From Verrucomicrobiota bacterium (GTDB lineage: Bacteria; Verrucomicrobiota; Verrucomicrobiia; Chthoniobacterales; UBA10450), in contig QHPD01000001.1 of the NCBI GenBank assembly GCA_003218975.1, positions 1 through 36,590 of the forward strand: DNA of 36,590 nt. The letters are read 5' to 3'. Position 1 is the first letter of the stretch, and each line of letters opens with the position of its first letter. Made by a program: the position numbers and the translations under genes. Under the pieces are notes generated by a model, which did no database searches, was not told the origin of the DNA, and saw only the letters and a program-made list of their open reading frames with translations. Of this stretch, positions 20,456 to 28,580 are shown one piece after another.

Positions 20456-20596
20456 ATGAAGAACATCCACCGGTGGGGATTCGTCTTCATAGCTATAGGA
20501 ATTGCCCTCTGGATGTCTGGCGTTTCTCCCCAACTAGGCAGTATCGTATTTGTCATAGGTCTGGTCGGCTTGGTGATCGCGTGGGTTATACGCTAG
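20456..20596 (+). CDS. Tiny two-helix membrane protein
   Basis: A 46-residue frame (MKNIHRWGFVFIAIGIALWM). Two hydrophobic segments (~8-22 and ~28-44, SIVFVIGLVGLVIAWVI) are separated by a polar turn SPQLG, and the last residue is Arg. It starts 13 bp after the transposase relic. There is no clear ribosome site, but the composition is that of a real membrane protein. Function unknown. Confidence 0.5.
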   Translation: MKNIHRWGFVFIAIGIALWMSGVSPQLGSIVFVIGLVGLVIAWVIR

Positions 20597-20601
20597 ATTT
20601 C

Positions 20602-20617
20602 AAATTGACCCACTACC
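20602..20617 (+). repeat. 16-bp inverted repeat, left copy
   Basis: AAATTGACCCACTACC is found here and, inverted, at 22869-22884. Together they bracket the DUF1737 gene, a CorA-like relic and the APC permease (about 2.3 kb). The motif resembles terminal inverted repeats of some insertion sequences (IS21-like ends often contain AATTGACCCAC), which I give as inference. Confidence 0.6.
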
Positions 20618-20798
20618 CGGGATTTTGGTAGTTTGAATGTGTTGTTCGTGTGCGTGTTGCGCCTTGCATTCCACAAATGATGCCTAGAACCAAGGCGAGT
20701 GACGCGCGATTCCAATGATAAGCTTACGACACGTTTACGAAGTTCGACCGCGCAAGGATTGCCGCAGAAATGTCCCCAAATGAGCCCTTCTTCGAGCT
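20618..20798. other. Gene-free gap with a short coding relic
   Basis: No intact gene is present. ATG 20715 opens 22 codons (MISLRHVYEVRPRKDCRR) before a stop at 20781-20783. HVYEVRPRKD is the start of a recurring small uncharacterised protein family that normally continues KRGVDLISD and is about 70 residues long; only the first dozen residues match, so this looks like a broken copy. Confidence 0.35.
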
Positions 20799-21029
20799 TT
20801 ATCGGCGGAAAGCGCGTACAGCCGCGCGGCGAAGCTTGGCGATTGTCTCAGCGCCCGTTGGTTGATGAAAATTCACCATAGCTTGGCAACATACCACGGC
20901 GGCGCCGCTGACATGAATAAAAGGTGCGCCATGTGGTTGCCAACCTTCCTTCAGCGCGGCATTCACTTTTTCGGCGAGCGAACCGAGGTCTTGGCTTTCA
21001 ATAATTTTGTACTCTTCGATCGTGTCCAT
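20799..21029 (-). CDS. DUF1737-type small protein
   Basis: A 76-residue protein starting MDTIEEYKIIESQDLGSLAE. The pattern EYKIIE..DL..L.EKVNAALKEGWQPHG is that of DUF1737, a small alpha/beta domain of unknown function often found alone in bacteria and phages. The last third (MVNFHQPTGAETIAKLRRAA) is less typical. AGGCAG before the ATG at 21029 is a poor ribosome site. It lies inside the 16-bp inverted repeats. Cytosolic; no partner evident. Confidence 0.75.
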   Translation of the reverse strand: MDTIEEYKIIESQDLGSLAEKVNAALKEGWQPHGAPFIHVSGAAVVCCQAMVNFHQPTGAETIAKLRRAAVRAFRR

Positions 21030-21201
21030 CTGCCTATCATCGGAAAGCGCGCGGCCGTGGTCGAGGAGGATTTACTGTCTGTGCGAGAGCCCGTCCGCAG
21101 AAGGACCGGCGCGCCGTAGATATTTCATAGTGATGAAGACAGTCGGTGATGCCGGAAATACCTAACACTGGCAAGCCCACACATCGTCTTCCTGTGCCCA
21201 T

Positions 21202-21330
21202 CTACAACCAGCCGCGCTTCTTAAAGTAGACGATTTGGAAAATCGCGACCCCTAGCATGAAAAGAAGGCAACCGATATATCCCAATGGATGATACGCTCC
21301 GGCGCGTTGAAGATGACGCGTTCCATGTTG
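21202..21330 (-). pseudogene. Possible CorA-type transporter C-terminal relic
   Basis: A minus-strand frame ending at TAG 21204-21202 reads YHPLGYIGCLLFMLGVAI, then VYFKKRGWL. A hydrophobic helix followed by a short basic end of the form YF(K/R)(K/R)RGWL is how CorA magnesium transporters finish. The upstream residues do not match, and there is no full gene; a frameshift near 21290 is possible. Short and therefore uncertain. Confidence 0.35.
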
Positions 21331-21335
21331 TCGAT

Positions 21336-22820
21336 CTATGTCTTAATTAGCGGCGGCGGAATATCTTCCGTTATACCGGTGTCAACGCCGCGCCTCAGTT
21401 TGCTGTGGCGCACACTATAAGCGAAATAAATCGAGAGCCCGATCGCAAGCCAGATAAAGAAGCGGCCCCACGTCTCGAGCGGCAAGCTTAGCATCAGCGC
21501 GAAGCAGAAGACTACGCCGAGAAGTGGAAAGACCGGTACGAAGGGAACACGAAACGGACGCGGACGTTCTCGATTCGTTCGGCGCAGCACGATCACGCCG
21601 AGGCAAACGAGCACGAAGGCAAAAAGCGTGCCGATGTTCGTAAGATCAGCAAGCGACCCGATATCTGTTAGCATCGCGACGCCACCGACGGCGACTCCAG
21701 TCCAGATGGTTGTGATGTGGGGCGTGCGAAACCGGGCCGTGGCCCAGGGCCGGTCAGCGAATGCGGTCGCGACTGCCGCAGGATCGCCGAGATAAGTGGT
21801 ATACTTTCGCATCCCGGTGATAACCCCCGCCATCAAAACGTAGAGCACTGTGCAAATAATGAGGCTGGCCATGATTCCGATCGGCATGTCGCGCTGAGGA
21901 TTTTTTGTTTCCTCCGCAGTCGTTGAGACGGCATCGAATCCAATGAAGGCGAAAAATACGATTGCCGCCCCGCTCATGACACCGCCGATCCCGGTCGGAA
22001 CAAAAGGACGCCAATTGGTCGGCTGAACCAGGAATGCGCCAAATGCAATCACAAACATGACGACGGCGATCTTGATGATGACAATGGTCGTGTTCGTCCG
22101 CGCGCTCTCACGAATTCCGTAGACCAGAAGCGCCGTCACTGCCGCGACAATGAGAAGCGCCGGAAGATTCAGTGCGATCGCGTGGCCGGCAATGGTTGGA
22201 AGCGTAGTCGACGAATAGTTTGCGAGCGCATCGCCGCCCTGCGCGATAATGCCGGTCGCTGTTGTGTGATCGTTCACCAGCCAAAGCGGAAACTTCAGAT
22301 TGAAGAGGCTGCCGCACAGTCTAACGAAATAGCCGGACCACCCCACAGCGACTGCCATATTGCCAACTGCGTATTCGAGAATCAGGTCCCAACCGATAAT
22401 CCACGCGATGATCTCACCCAGCGTCGCATACGAATACGTGTAGGCTGAGCCCGAGACCGGAATCATCGCGGCGAGTTCGGCGTAACAAAGCGCCGCGAAT
22501 CCGCACGCGATCCCGGCCACCACAAATGAAAGCATAACAGCCGGTCCTGCGCCCGGCCGCCCAAAAACCAAAGACGCATGCGTTGTCCACGACTGAACGA
22601 AATTCAACACCGGCGTTTTCCAAATTGACCCGACTGCGTGTGCTTGTTCCCCTGCCGCTGCCGTTCCCGCCAGCGCGAAGATTCCGGTCCCAATAATCGC
22701 GCCAATGCCGATGCAGGTAAGATCGAACGCCGAGAGAGCACGCTTTAACTGGCGCTCGGGCGCCGCCGCCTCGGCCATCAAGTGCTCCGGGCTTTTCGTC
22801 CTGAAAAGATTAAGGGCCAT
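21336..22820 (-). CDS. APC-family amino acid permease (cationic amino acid transporter type)
   Basis: A 494-residue inner-membrane transporter starting at ATG 22820 (MALNLFRTKSPEHLMAEA); an in-frame TTG at 22850 is less likely. Residues ~35-60 carry the APC signature LTCIGIGAIIGTGIFALAG in TM1. About 12 hydrophobic segments follow, including FIGFDAVSTTAEETKNPQRD (the TM8 region, characteristic of YfnA/CAT-type permeases) and RRTNRERPRPFRVPFVP near TM11. It probably imports amino acids with protons. It lacks a helix-long C-terminal domain. It is flanked by a 16-bp inverted repeat, with one copy (22869) just upstream of its start, and may have arrived or moved as a cassette (inference). No operon partner. 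Confidence 0.92.
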   Translation of the reverse strand: MALNLFRTKSPEHLMAEAAAPERQLKRALSAFDLTCIGIGAIIGTGIFALAGTAAAGEQAHAVGSIWKTPVLNFVQSWTTHASLVFGRPGAGPAVMLSFVVAGIACGFAALCYAELAAMIPVSGSAYTYSYATLGEIIAWIIGWDLILEYAVGNMAVAVGWSGYFVRLCGSLFNLKFPLWLVNDHTTATGIIAQGGDALANYSSTTLPTIAGHAIALNLPALLIVAAVTALLVYGIRESARTNTTIVIIKIAVVMFVIAFGAFLVQPTNWRPFVPTGIGGVMSGAAIVFFAFIGFDAVSTTAEETKNPQRDMPIGIMASLIICTVLYVLMAGVITGMRKYTTYLGDPAAVATAFADRPWATARFRTPHITTIWTGVAVGGVAMLTDIGSLADLTNIGTLFAFVLVCLGVIVLRRTNRERPRPFRVPFVPVFPLLGVVFCFALMLSLPLETWGRFFIWLAIGLSIYFAYSVRHSKLRRGVDTGITEDIPPPLIKT

Positions 22821-22868
22821 TGCTGCGTACTGGTTAGAAATTCGATTCAAACCGGATAACGGCAGCTC

Positions 22869-22884
22869 GGTAGTGGGTCAATTT
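22869..22884 (-). repeat. 16-bp inverted repeat, right copy
   Basis: GGTAGTGGGTCAATTT, the exact reverse complement of the 16 bp at 20602-20617. It lies 49 bp upstream of the permease start. Flanking bases differ between the copies except for a following CG(G/A)G, so identity is limited to the core. The gap 22885-23059 shows no gene. Confidence 0.6.
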
Positions 22885-23059
22885 CAGGTTTTTTTGGAAA
22901 CTCTGCTGGGAAGCACGTAACCAACTCATAGCCGCAAATGCCGTGACGATTTTTCATCGTAAGATCGCTTCTTAAGCTGTGCATGATTGCATTGAGCGTG
23001 TGCAAACCGATTGCGAGGACGCACGGCTTGTTGACACTACCGGGCGAAAACGGAGTCGG

Positions 23060-23203
23060 TCAGAGCCGTCTGCCTTGAATGAGCTGAATAACGAGCACAA
23101 CGACGGCAATCACGAGCAGAAGATGAATCAGACCGCCGCCAATGTGGCCGATAAAGCCCAGAAGCCAGAGCACGACTAGTATTACAATTATAGTCCAGAG
23201 CAT
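23060..23203 (-). CDS. Lmo0937-family tiny membrane protein
   Basis: A 47-residue protein starting at ATG 23203 (MLWTIIVILVVLWLLGFIGH) after AAGGAAA. Two hydrophobic helices (residues 2-17 and 26-42, LIHLLLVIAVVVLVIQLI) are joined by a glycine-rich turn (HIGGG), and the protein ends QGRRL. This is the Lmo0937 family of small membrane proteins, common in bacteria that face envelope stress; the function is unknown. A longer in-frame start at 23245 is unlikely because the ribosome site fits 23203. Confidence 0.85.
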   Translation of the reverse strand: MLWTIIVILVVLWLLGFIGHIGGGLIHLLLVIAVVVLVIQLIQGRRL

Positions 23204-23315
23204 ATAGATGTTTCCTTCGGTTAGGTTAAACTTTAGTCGGCCCATTTATCCAACGTTGTATTTCACTTGCAAAGATTTTTCAGCACGTTCAAGTCGATTC
23301 GTCGTTCTCGCTTGG

Positions 23316-23338
23316 AGCATTCCGAACGTCAGAATGCT
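23316..23338 (-). terminator. Hairpin after the small ORF relic
   Basis: AGCATTC / GAATGCT, a 7-bp stem with a 9-base loop directly adjoining the stop codon of the minus-strand relic at 23339. There is no long T-run on either side. Possible weak terminator. Confidence 0.3.
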
Positions 23339-23473
23339 TTATCTTCCGCGACCTGAGCGAGAATGGCGTTGAGCCGAGCGGCGCGTCTTAGACTGCTTGA
23401 TTCCCGTTGCTTTTTGGAAAAACGTAAACGCCGTTTGATCGAAGTCGCGTTCTCCTCTCCTCGCCTGATTTTC
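23339..23473 (-). pseudogene. Small basic ORF relic of the repeated family (copy 2)
   Basis: The open frame of 44 codons has no start codon: a TAA lies immediately upstream and the first codons (ENQARRGERD) are not initiators. It reads RDFDQTAFTFFQKATGIKQS, then RRSAQRHSRSGRGR and stop. The block is homologous to the ORF at 20077-20223 on the opposite strand. The 3'-terminal ~70 bp, ending CATTCTCGCTCAGGTCG, are the best conserved part. Decayed copy. Confidence 0.55.
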
Positions 23474-23706
23474 GCTTTACGCGTTGATTTTCGCACGACC
23501 AAATCCCGCCACAGTTCGGTTCAACGAATGCTCCGGCCAACGTGCTCGATGATTTCCACGTAGGCTTTCCAGGGAGCAGACGGATTTTCGTTTTAGCTCA
23601 GGCTGGATATACTTCACGGCGCGTAAACAGCGGTGCGCGACTGGTTGGGAGGGCAGGAGATCGTGTGGCGCAAGTGCAGACTGAATCGTGCAGAATATTT
23701 CATCAC

Positions 23707-23922
23707 ATGCACCGTATCGAGTTCCGCCAGATAGTCCGCGACGCAGAAATCGCCTATGCGATCTCTCCAGTCGTACGCAGACACCGTCTCACCGAGGAAG
23801 AGACCGAAAAATTCTTGCTCGAACTGCATATTCCTCGCGCCGCAAACGTCGCCCGAATCACGCATCGTTTGGTCGTTAACTGCCCACAGAAGGCGAGCTC
23901 CGAACTCGCGGCCCAGAGCTGA
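23707..23922 (+). CDS. Small protein, member of a two-copy family in this window (copy 2)
   Basis: A 71-residue protein (MHRIEFRQIVRDAEIAYAIS), homologous to the one at 16897. The shared block covers residues 1-52 (P.VR..L..EET..L, PRAANVARIT). Beyond it this copy continues NCPQKASSELAAQS, about 15 residues more. The ATG is placed at the same residue in both copies (CACATGCAC). Predicted mainly helical, soluble; no known domain. No ribosome site is visible. The following 166 bp to 24088 show no gene. Confidence 0.65.
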   Translation: MHRIEFRQIVRDAEIAYAISPVVRRHRLTEEETEKFLLELHIPRAANVARITHRLVVNCPQKASSELAAQS

Positions 23923-24088
23923 TCGGGAAAATCCCGCCTTTGTGCAACGCATCGCTGTGAACCGGGTTTGTTCGCTGAATTCCATATATGAAATCGCGAA
24001 CTGTTTTGAACTTCACCGCACAACAACAATGGACTAAAACTTAAACTCGTACTGGACTCCCGTTTTGGACAACGCAACGACCGAAAAA

Positions 24089-26041
24089 ATGCGAGCGAAC
24101 GTGGAATCGTTAAAGAGCTGGTTGCTTGCCGATCGGGGGCAACTCGAGATGCCGGGACTTTATCAGAAGAAAGGCCGCGCATCCGAAGAACACTCCTGGT
24201 ACAAAGTGATGTGCCTAACGGGAGTGGACTATTTCTCGACTCTCGGTTATCAGCCTGGCATTGCCGCTTTGGCCGCAGGTGCGTTGTCACCATGCGCAAC
24301 GCTCATTCTTGTTTTGTTAACGCTTTTTGGGGCACTGCCAATTTATCAACGTGTTGCTCGAGAAAGTCCCCATGGTGAAGGGTCTATTTCAATGCTTGAA
24401 CACCTGCTTCCTTGGTGGCAGGGCAAGCTCTTTGTCCTGGCACTTCTTGGCTTCCTGGCCACCGATTTCATCATCACGATTACGCTTTCGGCCGCTGACG
24501 CTACGGCGCATCTAATCGAAAACCCGTTTGTTCCGACCTTTTTTCATAATCAGGGGGTGCCGATTACTCTAATCCTATTGGCGCTTCTGGGAGCGGTTTT
24601 CTTGAAGGGCTTCAAAGAAGCGATCGGGATCGCGGTGGGACTAGTTGCCCTCTATCTTACGCTTAACGCAGTGGTTATTGCGGCCGGGATCGGGCAAATA
24701 GCAACTCATCCTCACCTCTTCATTGAGTGGAAGCGGGCGCTCTTCACTGCCCACGGCAGTCCTTTAGCGATGCTTGGAATTTCGTTGTTGCTATTCCCCA
24801 AGCTGGCTCTGGGACTCTCCGGATTCGAGACCGGAGTCGCAATGATGCCTTTGGTGAAAGGCGAACCCGGAGACGACGAGAATCGCCCATTAGGAAAGAT
24901 TCGTAACACTCGCCACCTACTCTTTACCGCGGCCGTTATAATGAGTGTTTTCCTCATTACCAGTGCCTTTGTCACAACGTTACTAATTCCGGTGGCCGAC
25001 TTTCGTTCGCTTGGTCGGAATGGCGAGTTGGCGGGTCCGGCTAACGGCCGTGCGCTAGCCTACCTGGCGCACCGCTTTCTGGGAAACGGCTTTGCAACCC
25101 TCTACGACATTTCAACCATAGCGATTCTCTGGTTTGCAGGGGCCTCAGCCATGGCGGGGTTGCTGAATATTGTTCCCAGGTACCTACCCCGATACGGGAT
25201 GGCGCCTGAGTGGACTCGGGCCGCACGCCCTCTCGTACTGATCTACACAGCGATAGCCTTCGCCGTGACGCTCCTCTTCAAAGCCGGAGTGGACGCGCAA
25301 GGCGGCGCTTACGCGACCGGCGTCTTAGTGGTTATAACCTCAGCGGCCGTGGCAGTAACTTTAGCAGTCTGGCGCACGCGATCCGCCGCCGCGGCGGCAG
25401 CTTTTTGCCTGATTGCGGTCGTGTTCGCTTACACCACGGTAGTGAACATCGTCGAGCGACCCGACGGCGTAAAGATCGCTGCGTTTTTTATCAGCGCGAT
25501 CGTGATCGTTTCCCTTGTGTCTCGCGTCTGGCGGACAACTGAGCTCCGAACCGGCGAGATTACTCTCGATGCCGCGGCGGAACGCTTCATAGATGAGGCC
25601 GCACACGGAAAAGCTTTGCGTATCATCGCCAATCAGCCGCGACACTGCCACGACACAGAATACTCTAAGCGGGAACGAGAACAACGGGAAGACAACGGGA
25701 TTCCACCAGAAGATCGTGTGCTATTTTTGGAGATCTACGTTCCTGATGCGAGCGAGTTTTCGGCAGAACTGCACGTGCGCGGTGTGGAAGTAGGATCACA
25801 TCAAGTGCTGCGCGCGGAAAGCGCGGCTGTGGCAAACGGGATAGCCGCGTTGCTGTTATATCTGCGCGATCGAACCGGGCAAGTGCCACATGCTTACTTC
25901 AGTTGGACCGAAGGCAATCCTGTATTGTATATGATCCGCTACGTTCTCAGTGGTTACGGGGATGTCGCGCCAATAACCCGCGAGGTGCTTCGTCAGGCAG
26001 AGCACAACCCCGCGCGCCGGCCGCGGATCCATGCCTTATGA
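24089..26041 (+). CDS. Large APC-superfamily transporter with C-terminal cytosolic domain
   Basis: About 650 residues. ATG 24089 is used; an in-frame TTG at 24065 would add eight residues, and neither has a clear ribosome site. A polar leader precedes the membrane part, whose first motif is [20 protein letters not shown], seen in a subgroup of amino-acid permeases from soil bacteria. About 12 hydrophobic segments run to ~residue 485. Then comes a soluble domain of ~165 residues with [16 protein letters not shown] and an ordered alpha/beta stretch ([20 protein letters not shown]), resembling the cytosolic tails of KUP/APC transporters. The substrate is unknown: amino acids are likeliest, K+ is possible. 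It stands alone. Confidence 0.85.
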   Translation: MRANVESLKSWLLADRGQLEMPGLYQKKGRASEEHSWYKVMCLTGVDYFSTLGYQPGIAALAAGALSPCATLILVLLTLFGALPIYQRVARESPHGEGSISMLEHLLPWWQGKLFVLALLGFLATDFIITITLSAADATAHLIENPFVPTFFHNQGVPITLILLALLGAVFLKGFKEAIGIAVGLVALYLTLNAVVIAAGIGQIATHPHLFIEWKRALFTAHGSPLAMLGISLLLFPKLALGLSGFETGVAMMPLVKGEPGDDENRPLGKIRNTRHLLFTAAVIMSVFLITSAFVTTLLIPVADFRSLGRNGELAGPANGRALAYLAHRFLGNGFATLYDISTIAILWFAGASAMAGLLNIVPRYLPRYGMAPEWTRAARPLVLIYTAIAFAVTLLFKAGVDAQGGAYATGVLVVITSAAVAVTLAVWRTRSAAAAAAFCLIAVVFAYTTVVNIVERPDGVKIAAFFISAIVIVSLVSRVWRTTELRTGEITLDAAAERFIDEAAHGKALRIIANQPRHCHDTEYSKREREQREDNGIPPEDRVLFLEIYVPDASEFSAELHVRGVEVGSHQVLRAESAAVANGIAALLLYLRDRTGQVPHAYFSWTEGNPVLYMIRYVLSGYGDVAPITREVLRQAEHNPARRPRIHAL

Positions 26042-26220
26042 GATGAGAGCACTAGACGTTAAATTTTCGAGGTCGGGACAATTCGTTTCTCTAGCGATCC
26101 AAAATCACGTCATTCTCGAATCGCTCGCCCGATCATTTTTTTTCGAGCACCCGAATCAGCACGATGATCAGGCTGAGCTTTGCCAACTCAAGAAGTTTTG
26201 TTTATCGTCTGAACAAGACC

Positions 26221-26404
26221 ATGTTTTTCGACAATTTACCGCTGGAAATGACATGCTCTAAATGTGGCAAGCCAGATCAACGAGACCGTGAAATGGCTCA
26301 AGGCGGAGAGTCGGAAACGTCCCTTTTGCAACACGCTCATCGACACGACCGAGTTTCGACGTAGAATTGATGAGGCTACAAATCGCACTCATGAAATGCT
26401 TTGA
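26221..26404 (+). pseudogene. Frameshifted zinc-ribbon protein relic
   Basis: The first frame reads MFFDNLPLEMTCSKCGK; then one extra base near 26270 shifts the reading, and the next frame continues QINETVKWLKAESRKRPFC and NTLIDTTEFRRRIDEAT to TGA 26402-26404. Joined, they make a ~60-residue protein with CxxC (CSKC) and a second half-site whose first Cys is Arg (RPFC where CPFC is expected). It looks like a small zinc-ribbon family with a helical C-terminus. One frameshift and one lost ligand mark it as inactive. Confidence 0.5.
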
Positions 26405-27089
26405 AACCTTCAGGAGAGCCTTGGGAGCATCAAGATAAAAATTAAGGTCTAGTCACCATAGTCGAAATGATCCGCGCTTCGAGAAACTCGCAGCCTAGCC
26501 CGCGGCCGAAAGCGACGGATAAATGAGGTGAGGTAAGCGCCAGAAAACGTTCTCACAGAGCGACGGAGTCAGGCTTAATTCGACATTTGGACCATCATCA
26601 ACTGACGCCCCTCAAAGCGCGAAATTCGGTTCCCCGAAACTTTTGGAATCGGGTTGTTGGCGTGCACGAATTCGACCGAAGCCTGACCAAGCGATGCAAG
26701 CCGTTCCTCTTGGACGACTACCTCCTGGCAAGTCCGGAACACCACCGTGCAAGTCTGGACAGTTGGAGAAGGATTTGGGATTAGAAGCGAGTTCTCTCAG
26801 ACATGCTGGGCGGTTGATAATTTTGGAGATCATGATTTGGATTGAGTTAAAGACATCTTGGTGCATCGCGCTCACCGCTTATTGTCAGAGTCAAACCGAA
26901 TCTTGTGCACGTTGAAGAGGAGGCCCGGCTAAAGACAAACGCTTGGCGCCTTCACCAGATCGCAGTCTTAGCCACGCAGGCTGGGAGCCCCGTGCTGCCT
27001 CCAGGCAAAGATACCTGTTTCCATAACGCATGGCGGCAGGCAGCAATTGGCTTGCCATACTCGTCTCAATCACGCATTATGAGTTCCCG
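26405..27089. other. Long gene-poor stretch
   Basis: In these 685 bp no gene was recognised on either strand. The only structured content found is repeat copy B (26839-26939). Short open frames (for example 26587-26784 plus and 26612-26875 minus) have no family resemblance, no ribosome site and mutually overlapping frames, so I treat them as chance. Confidence 0.5.
26839..26939 (+). repeat. Dispersed direct repeat, copy B
   Basis: Matches 18885-18984 (the hsp20 upstream region) in the same orientation, with one inserted G near GGAGGCCCGG. Here nothing like hsp20 lies to the left on the minus strand: 26405-26838 is gene-poor. Either an hsp20 copy was lost or the conserved unit is independent of hsp20. 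Confidence 0.75.
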
Positions 27090-27797
27090 ATGATCAGGGC
27101 GAATTGTCGGGCGCGGTTTACCGCTGCCGATTTCGACTTCATCGTGCGCACGCTCGCGCGGTCGCAAACCGATCAGGTTTCGCTGGTCGATCTTTTAAGC
27201 GATGTCGAAACGCGCGATTCCATTCTCGATCATCCGCGATTGGTCGACGCAATTTTAAATCATTGCGGGCATCTCCGGATCTCGTCGCAGTTTTACTTTT
27301 ACGTTCTGGCCCGCCACGTTTTGCAGCAGGCCGGGATTGGTGACCGCAAGCTTTGCGATTATGTCGCATCGTTGCTTGAAACGTTCTCGCGCGCAAGCCG
27401 GTTACAGATCTGCGATGAGACCCATCATCTGGCCGAGCAATACATTTCGGACATGCTCATCGCGCTGACCCGGGCGACTCCGGAGCAGGCGTTCTTGCTC
27501 CGAGCACACATCGGTAATTACTCGCTGTTCATCAGCGGAATTTTTCATCCGGCGGTGGCGGGACAACGCGGCAGCTTGCGCGGCGGACCGGACATCGGAT
27601 TCTACGAGCACGTTGGGCGAACGAACTATCAACTTGTTGCCTCGCACGCAGCCGCGCGTCGTTGCGAATTAGACGATGTTTTCGAAGGATTAGCCGATCG
27701 ATTTCGCGATGTCCGGCTCGCGCTGAATCAGCTTTCCGATCAGTTGCTCAATCTTGATGATCCGGCAGTTGCCGGACGCGGATCGCTCTGCTTGTGA
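27090..27797 (+). CDS. Conserved helical protein of unknown function, first of an overlapping pair
   Basis: A 235-residue protein starting at ATG 27090 (MIRANCRARFTAADFDFIVR). It is predicted all-helical and soluble, with DLLSDVETRDSILDHPRLVD, LRISSQFYFYVLARHVLQQA and a central THHLAEQYISDMLIALTRA. I recognise no named domain. Its TGA stop overlaps the GTG start of the next gene (GTGA, 27794-27797), which indicates translational coupling and a joint function. The next protein is also helical. I recall this pair as conserved hypotheticals in Verrucomicrobia-like bacteria, without known role. No ribosome site is clear. Confidence 0.8.
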   Translation: MIRANCRARFTAADFDFIVRTLARSQTDQVSLVDLLSDVETRDSILDHPRLVDAILNHCGHLRISSQFYFYVLARHVLQQAGIGDRKLCDYVASLLETFSRASRLQICDETHHLAEQYISDMLIALTRATPEQAFLLRAHIGNYSLFISGIFHPAVAGQRGSLRGGPDIGFYEHVGRTNYQLVASHAAARRCELDDVFEGLADRFRDVRLALNQLSDQLLNLDDPAVAGRGSLCL

Positions 27798-28492
27798 ACG
27801 AGACGCTCTTTAGCCAAATCCAGAAGTTATTCGAGCGAACGTACGCGCAGGTTGGGATCGATCTGGAGGATTGCCTGATTGATCGGACGCGTTGCGTGCA
27901 ATTGTCGATGTTGGCCGGCAAGTCCGCCCGCGAATTGAGCGAGCTGGCGCGCACATTTCTGCGGCAGGCCGGCGACCAGCTTTACGTCGGCATTTATTAT
28001 TCGCGCTGGCTGATCGAACAGCTCGAACAGCACGATCCGCGCGCGGGCTTGGGTGATCGCAATATCCGATCACTGATTGTGTTCGTCGAGGAACTCAATC
28101 ATGCGTTGCACGCTGCGCTTCAGTTCAAAAGCGGCGCGCGCGAGATTGGATCGGAAGATTTCGCTCGCAATCTTGAGCTGCAGGCGCAGGTAGATACGTA
28201 TCTCGTTCTTCTTTTGTTTGTCGCCTTTTTTCGAAAGACTCAGAGAGTCTCGCGCACCGATCGGCGGTGGCTACGGTTTCACCTCTTCGCCCGCCAATGT
28301 CCTGAGGCATTTCGCGACACAAACCTGCGCGGCCGCTATTTGGAAACAAGCCAGCTCGCCGCGAGCTACACGCGTTACCTCGACACCCTCAACGGCGTGC
28401 GGCGCCTGGATGAAATCCGCCGGTTTCATTCCCTCGACTACGGCGCCAAGAGGGAGCGGATTCTAGCATTGACGGCTGGTGGAACGAACTAA
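27794..28492 (+). CDS. Conserved helical protein of unknown function, second of an overlapping pair
   Basis: A 232-residue protein with GTG start at 27794, overlapping the previous stop by 4 bp. It is helical throughout: LFSQIQKLFERTYAQVGIDL, LARTFLRQAGDQLYVGIYYS, IVFVEELNHALHAALQF, YLVLLLFVAFFRK (a hydrophobic but probably buried stretch) and IRRFHSLDYGAKRERI at the end. EELNHALHAALQF places Glu and His residues on one helix, which could bind metal, but this is only suggestive. It has no signal peptide. Coupling to the gene before implies a two-subunit system. Confidence 0.8.
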   Translation: MNETLFSQIQKLFERTYAQVGIDLEDCLIDRTRCVQLSMLAGKSARELSELARTFLRQAGDQLYVGIYYSRWLIEQLEQHDPRAGLGDRNIRSLIVFVEELNHALHAALQFKSGAREIGSEDFARNLELQAQVDTYLVLLLFVAFFRKTQRVSRTDRRWLRFHLFARQCPEAFRDTNLRGRYLETSQLAASYTRYLDTLNGVRRLDEIRRFHSLDYGAKRERILALTAGGTN

Positions 28493-28580
28493 GCCGGACG
28501 CATCCTGTCAGAGGTAGTTCTTTCTCGGAAAATCACACGCGCAATATTGCGCCCCGACCACTGATGCGATTCATTTGGTT

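Noticed and set aside
26587-26915. Overlapping short frames on both strands in 26.6-26.9 kb
   Set aside because: They overlap one another in several frames, lack ribosome sites and match nothing; treated as non-coding.
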